From NCBI GenBank assembly GCA_945992055.1, contig CAMFVG010000065.1, positions 1 through 44,804 of the forward strand: a DNA stretch of 44,804 nt. The letters run 5' to 3'. The notes beneath the pieces were generated by a model that was given only the letters and a program-made list of their open reading frames with translations, was not told the DNA's origin and ran no database searches. Source of the DNA: an uncultured Clostridia bacterium (lineage in GTDB: Bacteria; Bacillota; Clostridia; Lachnospirales; Lachnospiraceae). The first letter of the stretch is position 1; every line of letters starts with the position of its first letter. The position numbers and the translations under genes were made by a program. Positions 18,835-28,612 of the stretch are shown here, one piece after another.

Positions 18835-21264
18835 CTAATACATAAGCACTGCTTCTTGTCCATGCAATGTTTTATATGCCATCCAAGAAATATCTCCATT
18901 TGCATTAAATGTAATTTTCACAGTTCCGTGTGGATTTGCATCTGTTGCACTTGTACTATCCTCATATCCAACTGTTAAATGTAAGTTAGAACGATTTGCA
19001 TAATCTGCGTTGATTTCACCAATATTCCATGGATATACAACAGAACCATCATCGCCTACATATACATTCTTATATTGTCCTAAGTAATAATCTTCTGTGC
19101 TAGTTGATGTATGTTTATATGTTGAGAATTTTTTAACAAATGGGAACAACATAACATCAAACTTATTGCTTTCATTATTGGTGTTATTCAACAAGAAATC
19201 TGCCCAACCTGTATTGGCTTTACCTGCATTTACATATCCATCTTGAGCACTCGTCGGATAATAAGATGAACCATTATTAAAGTTGTACTGATTCATCGCA
19301 TTCTTACCATGATGATATGCTGCAAATACATTAATATTAGCCAATGTATTATTGTTTTCACCATATGCATCTATGATATACTGCATTGTAATCTTTGTAG
19401 AGTCACCACCGATAAGAACTCTCTTACCTGTTTCATTCAATGTGAATACAAAGTTTACAGAAGATGTATTGAATGGGTCTGGAGTATGTGTCTCTACTGT
19501 CTTCTCTCCACCTGTCCATGTATCAACAGCAATTTGTTCCGGAGTATTTACAATATCCATTGTAAGACCATTGAAGTAATATCTTTGACCCATGTGTACT
19601 TCGTAGAAATCCGGAGCAGAGTTATCTGTCGGAGATTTAGTTAACAATTTTGCACCCTGAATTGCACCATTAATGTCACCAATTGTTCTGGTTTCATAGA
19701 TTGTTGCTCCATAAGCACTTGGCTCATTTGCATATAATGCATTCAAGTAAACATTCTCTCTAAGAGAAGCATCTTTCGCAAAATCCATCAAAGCACCTGC
19801 ATGATCATTATGGAAGTGAGAAATCGTCCAAGCATCAATGTAGATTGGATTTCCTTCCCCTACTTGTGATTGCAAATAAGCTTTCAAAATCGCTCCACTT
19901 CCGTTATCTGTATTACCATCATTGATGATAAAGTGTCCATTTGGCAATTGGAATACAAAACAGTTACCTGTAATATTTACAGCTTCTTTGTCTTCTACCA
20001 TACTAAGCGCTACTGCATTCGTTCCTGTATCTGTGCCAATTGGATTCTTCGCATCATCATCCACCAATGTCTTTGCCATTGAATCTACATCTGAGTTAAG
20101 AGATACATAAATCTTACCATCATTTGTAACGAATGTAACATTTACAACCCATTCACCCAAATTATTAGCAACTGTTTTGTAGTATGTAGCACTATAAACA
20201 CCATCCGCCTCCATAGGTGTTCCTACATTGCTTGCTTGCGGTTTAAATCCATTAGCTTCGTTATTAAGGAATTGTAAGTAGCTGTCATATGTTGTTTTTG
20301 TACCAGTTACTGTCACAACATAATCACCGGCACCTTCTGCCACTGCATTAGAAAGGCTTCCACTAATTGTTCCCAATCCTAATTCATTTGTGAGTGTTGC
20401 GATAGTTGCATCGCTAACGATAGTTCTTACATCCACTACATCTTTTAATGCTGTTGGGATCGGAACATCATTTGTTCTCATGGTCCATGCACTTGTGAAG
20501 TCTAACTTTTGTGCATCAAGTAAAGTATCATTTTTAATATCTCTTGCAACTTGTGGCACATAACCAATCAAACGATCACCATTAGATGTTTGAATAACTT
20601 GACCTGTTAAAGTACCGTTTCCACCGCCCCAAGAAAAAGTTGTGCCCCATCCTCTGTTGGCAAATACATTATTTAAAGTATAAGTTGATGTGTCTGTTTC
20701 ATTTACTCCACTGTAGAAATATCCAACGACAGAACCAATCCATTTTGTTCCATTCGGAATATCAAAAGTCCCTGCTGAAACCACAGACTCTAAATTAGTC
20801 GCTGTAACAGTGTTATAAGTCTGCCCAATAATTCCTCCGATACCATAATTATCACTAGTTGGACGGTTTCCTTTGATATGTCCAGTGTACAAAACATTTG
20901 TTAAGTTTAGGGTTCCGTTTTCTTGGTATCCTACGATACCACCGATATAACCTACTTCTTTTGTCAACTCAATGCTACCATCAAACCAACAATTATTAAT
21001 TGCAACTGTTTCACCTTCTACTGAAGCCGGACGCATAATGCCAACGATACCACTTGTATAGTGACATGGACTTACCATTGTAGCATTACTATAAACATTG
21101 GTGATATCACCAGCAGCATCTCCAACAATTGATCCAGTAAAGTGGCTCCATGTACCAGATGCATATGATTGTTCTACATAACTATCAAGAAGTCTAAAGT
21201 TACTAATAGAACTTCCTGCTGCTGTCTTTCCAAAGAAACCAACAGCTACGCTACTTGATTTCAC
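18835..21264 (-). pseudogene. 3' portion of the interrupted giant gene: end of GLUG module 5 plus C-terminal metallo-beta-lactamase-fold domain
   Basis: 809 aa open frame from GTG 21264, in frame with the upstream ORF across one TGA; MBL motifs AWTISHFHNDHAGAL, RVLIGGDSTK, FAAYHHGKN; no signal peptide of its own. Confidence 0.8.
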
Positions 21265-21324
21265 ATAAATACCTGAAATGGAATGTCCTTGTCCATCGAA
21301 GTTACCATTAAAGGTAACCGGTGT

Positions 21325-24300
21325 TCATGTATAAGTAGGCACATCTGTGCCTGCTTTCCATTCTGAAACATTAGGTGTATTTAATGTAATATTCGCGCCT
21401 AATTTAATTGTTTTTTCGTCGAAAGTTTCACCTTTCTTAGCCAATGATAAGAATCCTAATAAATCACCTTTATTTTGGATTACATATGCACCATCCACAG
21501 GTTCTGAGTACCAAGCAATGCTTGGTGCAGCCTCAACTGCACCTTCGTCCTGTCTTGCAATCCACCATTCTGCAAATGTTGCAAGGATTGGTGTACCACG
21601 ATCTACATCATTGTATCCTGTGTCTTGTACCCAAGCTGTTGAACCTGAGAATAAGGTTGCTAAGTCTGCTTGGTAAAGATCAACTCTTGATTTAACTGCA
21701 TCTTGGTTATAGGTTACATAAGACTCACTACCACCTTGAAGAAGCACTGTGCCTGTTGTGTAAGTATTTGTGATTATTGTTTTTCCTGATGTGGCTGCAT
21801 CGCCAATAAACATACATGCTGTTGCAGAAACGTCAGACTCTGCACTTCCAACCATCAAACAGTTTGCCCAAGTGCTGTCTTGTTCTTTATTCCCATATGC
21901 ATGCCAACCTATAAATCCACCAACACGAGTGTAACCAGATTGACTTCCGGTATTCAAACAGTTTTGTGCTACAAATATTGGTCTTGTTCCTGTCGTTTGA
22001 GCAGTCATACCAACAAAACCACTGACACCACCTTGGGTACCCTTACTATTTGTAGTATCTGCAGTTTGAGTAATTGTTCCATCAAACCAACAATTACTGA
22101 TAAGCATTTCTGCTCCCGATCCAGATGCACGACCGATAAAGCCACCTACATGGTTACCTTCAGAACACATAATAGCGTTTGTATATACGTTTTCAATCTT
22201 CGCAAAAGTACCATCACCAATCAAACCGAATTGATCACCTGTACTCTTCATATAGCTATCAATCAATTTGAAGTTTTGAATTGTTGCTGTTGCTGCAGTT
22301 GTTCCAAAAACACCTGATGCACTTGCTGTTGCGTTTAAGTAAAGTCCACTTATTGTGTTTCCTTGACCATCAAATGTACCTGCAAACGGTTTTGCTGCTG
22401 TACCAATTGGTGTCCAATTTTTGCCGACAGCAGAACCTTCTTGCCATTTTGCAAGGATCGTTTCATCTACTTCGTTCAATACGATATTTGCACCGAGTTT
22501 TACAGTTTGACCTGCAAAGTTCTTTGTCTTTGCTAGTTGTGCAAAACTATAAAATTGATCCGCAGTTGTCAATGTAATCTCTGTAGCATTCTCATCGTAC
22601 CAAGAAAAATCTACTGTCAACTCATCATGTTTAACATTTTCAATCCACCAATCTGCAAAATATGCAAGGATTGGTGTACCACGGTCTGTATCGTTCCATC
22701 CGTTTTGATTATCATTTACCCACGCATTTGATTCTGGGAACAATGTTGCCACATCAGTTCCAATAAGTTCGTCACGTGTCTTTACAGTTCCTGTTGCAGG
22801 ATTGTTTCCGTTTCCTACAATTTGAAGCACTCCATACGAAGTGTAAATCTTAGAATTAGATGCACTTGTTGAATGATCACCATAGAACGAGCCGTACCTA
22901 TTTGCATACGATGTATGATTTGCAATAACAGTTGCTACTGACAAACAATTTTTAATTTCAGCTACAGCGTAAGTATCTTTCGCACCAAAGAATCCTCCAA
23001 TATTATATCCGCCTGTTACTGTTCCGGTACTTAAGCAGTCATAGAATCCTACTGAAGCCGCTCCTGACATACCAGCCACAAATCCACCTGCTTTACGTGC
23101 TGTTTTTGCTTGTTCTATATATCCGTCAAACCAACAATTTCTAAAGGTCGTATAAACTTGCAAATAATCAGCTGCGTATTTATCCATTGTTCCCAAGAAT
23201 CCTGCTACGTCACTTCGGTCAGTAGCAGTACTGATCATAACTGCATTTGTATAGATATTTTCCATACAGATAACTGCACCTTTACCTACAATACCCAAAC
23301 TTGGAGCACTATTCTTCATATAACTATCAACCAATTTAAAGTTTCTAAATTCACTTGGACTAGCTGTTCGTCCAAACAAACCTGCACCTTCTACATTTGT
23401 ATCTAAGTAAAGTCCACTGATTGTATATCCTTGACCATCAAATGTTCCTGCAAACGGTGTAGTAGATGTACCAATTGGTGTCCAAGTATTACTTGGAGTT
23501 ACTGTTCCAGCCACCCACTTCTTAACAATTGTGCTATCTGCTTTATTCAAAGCAATATTTGCACCAAGTTTGATTGTCTTGCCAGAGAATGTATTTGTTT
23601 TAGCAAGTTCTGCTAAACCATTAAGGTCTGCCGCATCATACAATGTGAATTCTGTATCATTATCGTTGTACCATGAAATATCTACTGTCAACTCATCATG
23701 TGGAATATTTGCAATCCACCACTCTGCAAATGTTGCAAGGATTGGTGTACCACGGTCTGTATTGTTCCATCCAGTAGCACCATCGCTTACCCATGCATTT
23801 TCTGTTTCGCCAACTAATACTGGGAATAATTCTGTTTCATCTGCATAAATCAATTCATTTCTGGTCTTGAGATATCCTTCCGGTACTGTTCCACTACCAA
23901 CTTTACCTACCAAGTTATCTCCCACACCATACGAATTATTAACCGTCAAACTTACTACATTTGTATTGACCGCTGCAATAAGTGCACCTTCAACACTCCA
24001 TGTATCCGTTCCTGTTGTCTGTACATCACCTACACTTAAGCAGTTATTAAACAACCATTTATCAGTTTGCCATGCCGGTGATACATACCAACCATTATTG
24101 ATATATCCAAGGATTCCTCCTGCTCGTTTTACACAAGAGATGTTTCCTGTATTCAAACAGTTGTTAAACGTGATCGTAGATCTTGCTGTTGTATTTCCTA
24201 CAATACCTGCAGCCATCTCGCCACCTGATGTAATAGAACCATCAAACCAACAGTTACTGAATGTTGCAACTACAGATTCACCTGCCGGAACAAATTCACC

Positions 24301-26892
24301 GAGCATACCTGCTACTGCATGACCTGTACCAGTTTCCATAATTGCATTTGTATAAATATTCTCAATTTTTTCTACTGTACCGCGTCCTACAATACCCAAT
24401 CGTCCGGTCGTCGTCTTCATGTAACTATCAACAAGTTTAAAGTTCTTAATAACCGTTGTTCCGGTTGTCTCACCAAATAATCCTGAATTCGCACTCGTAG
24501 CATTGAGGTAAAGTCCACTAATCGTATATCCTTGACCATCAAATGTACCCGCAAACTTACTGTCTGAAGTACCAATTGGTGTCCACATATTATCAGCAAT
24601 TGCTGTTCCTTTTACCCACTTCTTAACAATTGTGCTATCTGCTTTATTCAAAGCAATATTTGCACCAAGTTTGATTGTCTTGCCAGAGAATGTATTTGTT
24701 TTAGCAAGTTCTGCTAAACCATTCAATTGTGCTGCAGTTGTGATAACATATTCTGTTGCGTCTGCATCATACCAACTTGTATCTAAACCTGCTTCATATT
24801 GTTTTTCATTCCACCAGCTAGCAAATGCGCTTAAGATTGGTGTCTGCGCATCTTCTACATTATTTACCCATGCACCATTGTGTCCTGGGAATAATGTATT
24901 TACATTAGCTGTTGCTAATTGCTCTGTAGTTTTTTGACAATCTGCTGCTGTGTAAGCCGTAAAGCCATTTGCATTCCAAGCTTTTGTTGCTGAAGTATAA
25001 CAATTGCTCATTTCCAACCAACCTAATGTAGGATGTTGTGCTGTTGCAAAAAGTCCACCCTTAGCATTGGTAGCAACATTGAATTCACCTGTTGTCAAAC
25101 AATTAGTAAGTTCCATCCACATTGCATTGACATTTCTAGAAAAGAGTCCGCCTACATATGCAGATGTACTTGCATTATTAATTGTCCCTGTGTAAAGACA
25201 ATTAATCATATCAAGACGATATGTATTGTTCAAAGCACCCATGATACCGCCAATGTTAGCAGCACCTGTAGATGAAGAATTAATTTCACCATCAAACCAA
25301 CAGTTTTTGTACAACAAGTGTGGTTCTGTGATAGCCGCTTTATTGTCGCCATCTTTTATAGTTTTGTCCTTCGGGCTCAGACGTCCAACCAATCCACCTA
25401 CGTATGCAGTTGCATTGCTAGACACAAGCACTGCATCACTATAAACGTTCTCCACGCGTTTCAAGCCATATCCATAGGAAACAATTGCACCTACATTTGC
25501 ATAACTAGTTTCAAAATAACTGTTTGTCAAACGTACATTTGCAATTTCCGCATCCTCTCCATTGTTAATGCCTGCATAACCAAAGAGTCCTACAAAAGAA
25601 CTTCCGCCACTTATATACAAACCACTAATGGTATTATTATCACCATCAAAGATACCTCTGAAGTCTGCATTCCATTCATTACCAATTGGTGTCCATGCCA
25701 CAGGCGTTGTATCTGATTTCCATGTTGCAACTCCATCGCTTGCTTCTGAAGCAGGAATTGCAAGACCTTTGTTAACTTCTACACTTCTAACAAGATGAAT
25801 TTCATTTTGATAGAAAAGATCTTTTTTGCCATTTACAATACTAGCCAAACCATAAAGGTCTGAAACAGATGCGATTGCAAATCTTGTTGCAGTTGGGTCT
25901 ACATCATACCAAGATGTATCTGCTGTTCCAGCAACATCTGTGTAGTAGTTTCTATAGATAGTTTTTACTGTACCTTCCGCACCAGTAATCACAAACTTGG
26001 TTGCTGATTTAAGTCCCAAAGCAGTATCTTCGCCACCTAAAGTGATACGTACATTTGAATGTCCGTTTTCAGAAGAAAGGACTTCTACTTGTGTAGCGTC
26101 AGCGCCTGTTCCCTCTGCATTTGGTCCATATGTAGCTGTATATGCTCCGCCTACAGTCATAGCCTGATCTACAGTTACATTGATGATGTTTTCACCAGAG
26201 TCATTAATAGAAACACATCTTTGTTGTCCGAATACTTCTGTTCCGTCTAATGTTTTCCAGAATGCTCTTACCTTATATGTAACACCTTCATTTCCTACCT
26301 CTACAGGAAGTTTTGCTGTCATGAAGTACTCTGAATCTTCTCCTACCATCTTCGGGCTGAAATCATATGTGTCAATTTTTCCACCTGCCACACCCGTTGT
26401 AGAATCAATTCTTGAAAATACTTTGTTTGAAGTATTTCTTACCTTTGTTCCATCCTCTAACTCGAGTTCGAAACCAATCTTACTATAATCCAAACTTTCT
26501 ACAGATGAAACGAAACGAATAACATACTTATCTACATATTTTTCATTTCCGTCTTCATCTTGTACGTCAGATTTTTGTACTACACCGTTTGTAATCTGCA
26601 CTTTCACATCCAAAGTGTCTGCTTTTACAAATTTTGCATGTGTAGCTGTTTCTTTTGTTGCTTTGTTTGCCTGCGTACACACTTCAGATTTGAAATATCC
26701 CGCAAACAAATAGTCTTCCAAATCCGGCACGCCGTCTTTGTCAGAATCATTCCAATTAGCTTCTGCTACTGTTATATAGCTACTTTCGCTTGAAGCTGTT
26801 GCTGCATCTACTTCACTTGCGTTTGGATTCAGGTACATAAATCCTGTTACGATCATTGCAAGTGCAAGTAGAGTTGCTAATACTTTTTTCAT
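21325..26892 (-). CDS. Large secreted GLUG-motif surface protein, 5' portion (ends at in-frame TGA)
   Basis: Signal peptide MKKVLATLLALAMIVTGFMYLNPNASEVDAA from ATG 26892 with AGGAAGGAG; Ca-binding-like DSDKDGVPDLEDYLFAGY; GLUG modules WTPIGT..FAGTFDGQGYTISGLYLN...GLFG. Confidence 0.88.
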   Translation of the reverse strand: MKKVLATLLALAMIVTGFMYLNPNASEVDAATASSESSYITVAEANWNDSDKDGVPDLEDYLFAGYFKSEVCTQANKATKETATHAKFVKADTLDVKVQITNGVVQKSDVQDEDGNEKYVDKYVIRFVSSVESLDYSKIGFELELEDGTKVRNTSNKVFSRIDSTTGVAGGKIDTYDFSPKMVGEDSEYFMTAKLPVEVGNEGVTYKVRAFWKTLDGTEVFGQQRCVSINDSGENIINVTVDQAMTVGGAYTATYGPNAEGTGADATQVEVLSSENGHSNVRITLGGEDTALGLKSATKFVITGAEGTVKTIYRNYYTDVAGTADTSWYDVDPTATRFAIASVSDLYGLASIVNGKKDLFYQNEIHLVRSVEVNKGLAIPASEASDGVATWKSDTTPVAWTPIGNEWNADFRGIFDGDNNTISGLYISGGSSFVGLFGYAGINNGEDAEIANVRLTNSYFETSYANVGAIVSYGYGLKRVENVYSDAVLVSSNATAYVGGLVGRLSPKDKTIKDGDNKAAITEPHLLYKNCWFDGEINSSSTGAANIGGIMGALNNTYRLDMINCLYTGTINNASTSAYVGGLFSRNVNAMWMELTNCLTTGEFNVATNAKGGLFATAQHPTLGWLEMSNCYTSATKAWNANGFTAYTAADCQKTTEQLATANVNTLFPGHNGAWVNNVEDAQTPILSAFASWWNEKQYEAGLDTSWYDADATEYVITTAAQLNGLAELAKTNTFSGKTIKLGANIALNKADSTIVKKWVKGTAIADNMWTPIGTSDSKFAGTFDGQGYTISGLYLNATSANSGLFGETTGTTVIKNFKLVDSYMKTTTGRLGIVGRGTVEKIENIYTNAIMETGTGHAVAGMLGEFVPAGESVVATFSNCWFDGSITSGGEMAAGIVGNTTARSTITFNNCLNTGNISCVKRAGGILGYINNGWYVSPAWQTDKWLFNNCLSVGDVQTTGTDTWSVEGALIAAVNTNVVSLTVNNSYGVGDNLVGKVGSGTVPEGYLKTRNELIYADETELFPVLVGETENAWVSDGATGWNNTDRGTPILATFAEWWIANIPHDELTVDISWYNDNDTEFTLYDAADLNGLAELAKTNTFSGKTIKLGANIALNKADSTIVKKWVAGTVTPSNTWTPIGTSTTPFAGTFDGQGYTISGLYLDTNVEGAGLFGRTASPSEFRNFKLVDSYMKNSAPSLGIVGKGAVICMENIYTNAVMISTATDRSDVAGFLGTMDKYAADYLQVYTTFRNCWFDGYIEQAKTARKAGGFVAGMSGAASVGFYDCLSTGTVTGGYNIGGFFGAKDTYAVAEIKNCLSVATVIANHTSYANRYGSFYGDHSTSASNSKIYTSYGVLQIVGNGNNPATGTVKTRDELIGTDVATLFPESNAWVNDNQNGWNDTDRGTPILAYFADWWIENVKHDELTVDFSWYDENATEITLTTADQFYSFAQLAKTKNFAGQTVKLGANIVLNEVDETILAKWQEGSAVGKNWTPIGTAAKPFAGTFDGQGNTISGLYLNATASASGVFGTTAATATIQNFKLIDSYMKSTGDQFGLIGDGTFAKIENVYTNAIMCSEGNHVGGFIGRASGSGAEMLISNCWFDGTITQTADTTNSKGTQGGVSGFVGMTAQTTGTRPIFVAQNCLNTGSQSGYTRVGGFIGWHAYGNKEQDSTWANCLMVGSAESDVSATACMFIGDAATSGKTIITNTYTTGTVLLQGGSESYVTYNQDAVKSRVDLYQADLATLFSGSTAWVQDTGYNDVDRGTPILATFAEWWIARQDEGAVEAAPSIAWYSEPVDGAYVIQNKGDLLGFLSLAKKGETFDEKTIKLGANITLNTPNVSEWKAGTDVPTYT
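23513..23622. repeat. 110-bp exact direct repeat, copy A
   Basis: Base-by-base identical to 24614-24723 (acccacttcttaacaattgtgctatctg...tctgctaaaccatt). Confidence 0.95.
24614..24723. repeat. 110-bp exact direct repeat, copy B
   Basis: Identical to 23513-23622; offset 1101 bp = 367 codons. Confidence 0.95.
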
Positions 26893-26917
26893 AACGTTCA
26901 CTCCTTCCTTCCTATCT

Positions 26918-27022
26918 TTACGCCCACGGATCATCGCTATCGCCTTCGCCACCAAGTGACAAGCAAACGATATCCTCTAGGTCCAGTTCAATAACTTCTA
27001 CAATTGGTTTTTCGTACTTCAT
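26918..27022 (-). CDS. Uncharacterised 34-aa peptide upstream of the giant gene (not in the supplied ORF track)
   Basis: ATG at 27022 preceded by AAGGAAGGG; translation MKYEKPIVEVIELDLEDIVCLSLGGEGDSDDPWA, TAA; 25 bp before the giant gene ATG. Confidence 0.7.
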   Translation of the reverse strand: MKYEKPIVEVIELDLEDIVCLSLGGEGDSDDPWA

Positions 27023-27084
27023 TTTGATCCCTTCCTTTTTTTATATTCACAATTATTCCAATTATAAAATTATAATTATTCTAT

Positions 27085-27113
27085 ATTCTACCATTCAATT
27101 CTTTTTCAGTCAA
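27085..27113 (-). promoter_or_regulatory. Promoter of the 34-aa peptide/giant gene operon
   Basis: Minus strand TTGACT (27108-27113), 17 nt, TAGAAT (27085-27090). Confidence 0.65.
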
Positions 27114-27124
27114 GCAATCTATTC

Positions 27125-28612
27125 TTAATTTATTAAAATTTTCTTAACCGTCTCTTCCATCTTATCTGCATCACATTCTAACGTATGCAAAATTTTTGCA
27201 TTTCGGATTTCTTCAATTGCCTTCGGTGCATCCACTCCGGAAAGCACTTCTAAAGTATCAATCAGATCAAACTCTTCTACTTCATCATATTTCTTATCAA
27301 TAGAGGTCATGACACTTCTTGCAAATTTATAAGGACTTGCCGTGGATGCAATGACCGTCTTACGCGCATCTTTACTTTCTTTTGCATATTTTTCATATAC
27401 TGATGCTGCCACTGCCGTATGGGTGTCCATTACATATCCGGTCTTTGCGTAAGTGTCTGCAATCTTTTCTTTTACTTCTTTTTCTGTCGCATAACCCGCT
27501 GCAAAATCCGAAAGGTTCTCTTTCATTTCATCCGTAAGCGCATACGCCCCTTTTTCCTTCAATGCTTCCATAAGTTCTCGATTCTTACTTGCATCGCATC
27601 CTGCAATCAAGTAAATAAGCCTTTCCAGATTGCTGGAGATGAGAATGTCCATGGATGGAGATATGGTGAGAATGAATTCTCGGTTCTTGTCATAAACCCC
27701 TGTTTCAAAGAAATCAAACAAAACTTTATTTTCATTGGAAGCACAGATAAGTTTGCCAATCGGCATTCCCATCTGTTTTGCAAAATAGGCTGCCAGGATA
27801 TTTCCAAAGTTTCCGGTCGGAACTACCACATTCATTTCTTCCCCCGCTTCAATTTCCCCATTCTGCAATAACTTTGCGTAAGCATACACATAGTATACAA
27901 TCTGCGGAACCAAACGTCCGATGTTAATGGAGTTTGCTGAAGAAAATTGGTATCCTTTTTCCGCCATCTCTTTTGCCAATTCTTTATTTTCAAAGATTGC
28001 TTTTACTCCACTTTGTGCACAGTCAAAGTTTCCATGAATGGCAACAACCGATGTGTTGTCCCCTTTCTGTGTCACCATCTGCAATTCCTGCACTTTGCTG
28101 ACTCCGTTCTTTGGATAGAATACGATAATCTTTGTTCCCTCCACATCTGCAAATCCTGCAAGTGCTGCTTTTCCGGTATCCCCGGATGTGGCAGTCAAGA
28201 TAACAATCTCATTTTTCACTTGATTCTTTTTTGCAGAGGTGGTAAGAAGATGTGGCAAGATAGAAAGTGCCATATCCTTAAATGCGATTGTCGCTCCGTG
28301 GAAAAGTTCCAGATAATATGTATCCTCTACTTTTGCAAGTGGTGCGATTGTTTCCGTGTCAAACTTGTCATCATATGCTTTTTCGATACAGCTCTTTAAT
28401 TCTTCCTCCGTAAAGTCTGTCAAAAACTGCTTCATAACTACATATGCGGTTTCCTGGTAGGACATGTCTTTTAAAGCTTCCAATGTTACATCAAGCTTCG
28501 GAATCTGAACCGGCATAAATAATCCACCGTCATCTGCCAGCCCTTTCAATATAGCTTCGGAAGCCGTCACTTTATATGCTTCACTTCTCGTACTCTTATA
28601 CATCAATTCCAT
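27125..28612 (-). CDS. thrC: Threonine synthase
   Basis: YKSTRSEAYKVTASEAILKGLADDGGLFMP...FHGATIAFKDMALSILPHLL...TATSGDTGKAALAGFADVEG; start at MELMYKSTRS. Confidence 0.95.
   Translation of the reverse strand: MELMYKSTRSEAYKVTASEAILKGLADDGGLFMPVQIPKLDVTLEALKDMSYQETAYVVMKQFLTDFTEEELKSCIEKAYDDKFDTETIAPLAKVEDTYYLELFHGATIAFKDMALSILPHLLTTSAKKNQVKNEIVILTATSGDTGKAALAGFADVEGTKIIVFYPKNGVSKVQELQMVTQKGDNTSVVAIHGNFDCAQSGVKAIFENKELAKEMAEKGYQFSSANSINIGRLVPQIVYYVYAYAKLLQNGEIEAGEEMNVVVPTGNFGNILAAYFAKQMGMPIGKLICASNENKVLFDFFETGVYDKNREFILTISPSMDILISSNLERLIYLIAGCDASKNRELMEALKEKGAYALTDEMKENLSDFAAGYATEKEVKEKIADTYAKTGYVMDTHTAVAASVYEKYAKESKDARKTVIASTASPYKFARSVMTSIDKKYDEVEEFDLIDTLEVLSGVDAPKAIEEIRNAKILHTLECDADKMEETVKKILIN

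Larger units (their letters stand above)
20480..25925 (-). repeat. Five tandem ~1.1-kb GLUG-type modules within the giant gene (approximate bounds)
   Basis: Modules start at SWYDVDPT (~25.9k), SWYDADATE (~24.8k), SWYNDNDTE (~23.7k), SWYDENATE (~22.6k), AWYSEPVDG (~21.5k); each contains xWTPxx...F.G.FDG....ISG+Y+. Confidence 0.85.

Noticed and set aside
21325-21327. In-frame TGA as a selenocysteine codon or as reassigned Trp (genetic code 4)
   Set aside because: The aligned residue in the other four modules is Trp, not Cys, and the downstream hairpin does not resemble a SECIS I can defend. TGA is used as a normal stop in this window (e.g. cysE), and Trp is encoded by TGG elsewhere, so a nonsense mutation or sequencing error is simpler.
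20480-25925. Tandem repeats considered as a CRISPR or satellite array
   Set aside because: Periodicity (~1.1 kb) is protein-module based, in frame and diverged; no short identical repeats with unique spacers.
21347-26793. Many plus-strand ORFs of 60-151 aa inside the giant gene (e.g. 23867-24322, 21880-22317)
   Set aside because: They recur at equivalent positions of the repeats, lack ribosome sites and recognisable domains, and are antisense shadows of the repetitive coding strand.
26918-27022. 34-aa peptide as a definite RiPP precursor
   Set aside because: No radical SAM, lanthipeptide synthetase, protease or dedicated transporter is adjacent; the ABC exporter at 40.8-44.4 kb is too distant to link. 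Left as uncharacterised.
17611-27113. Accessory island as a prophage or ICE
   Set aside because: No integrase, att-like repeats, tRNA or phage structural genes; only a damaged Rpn-type gene suggests mobility.
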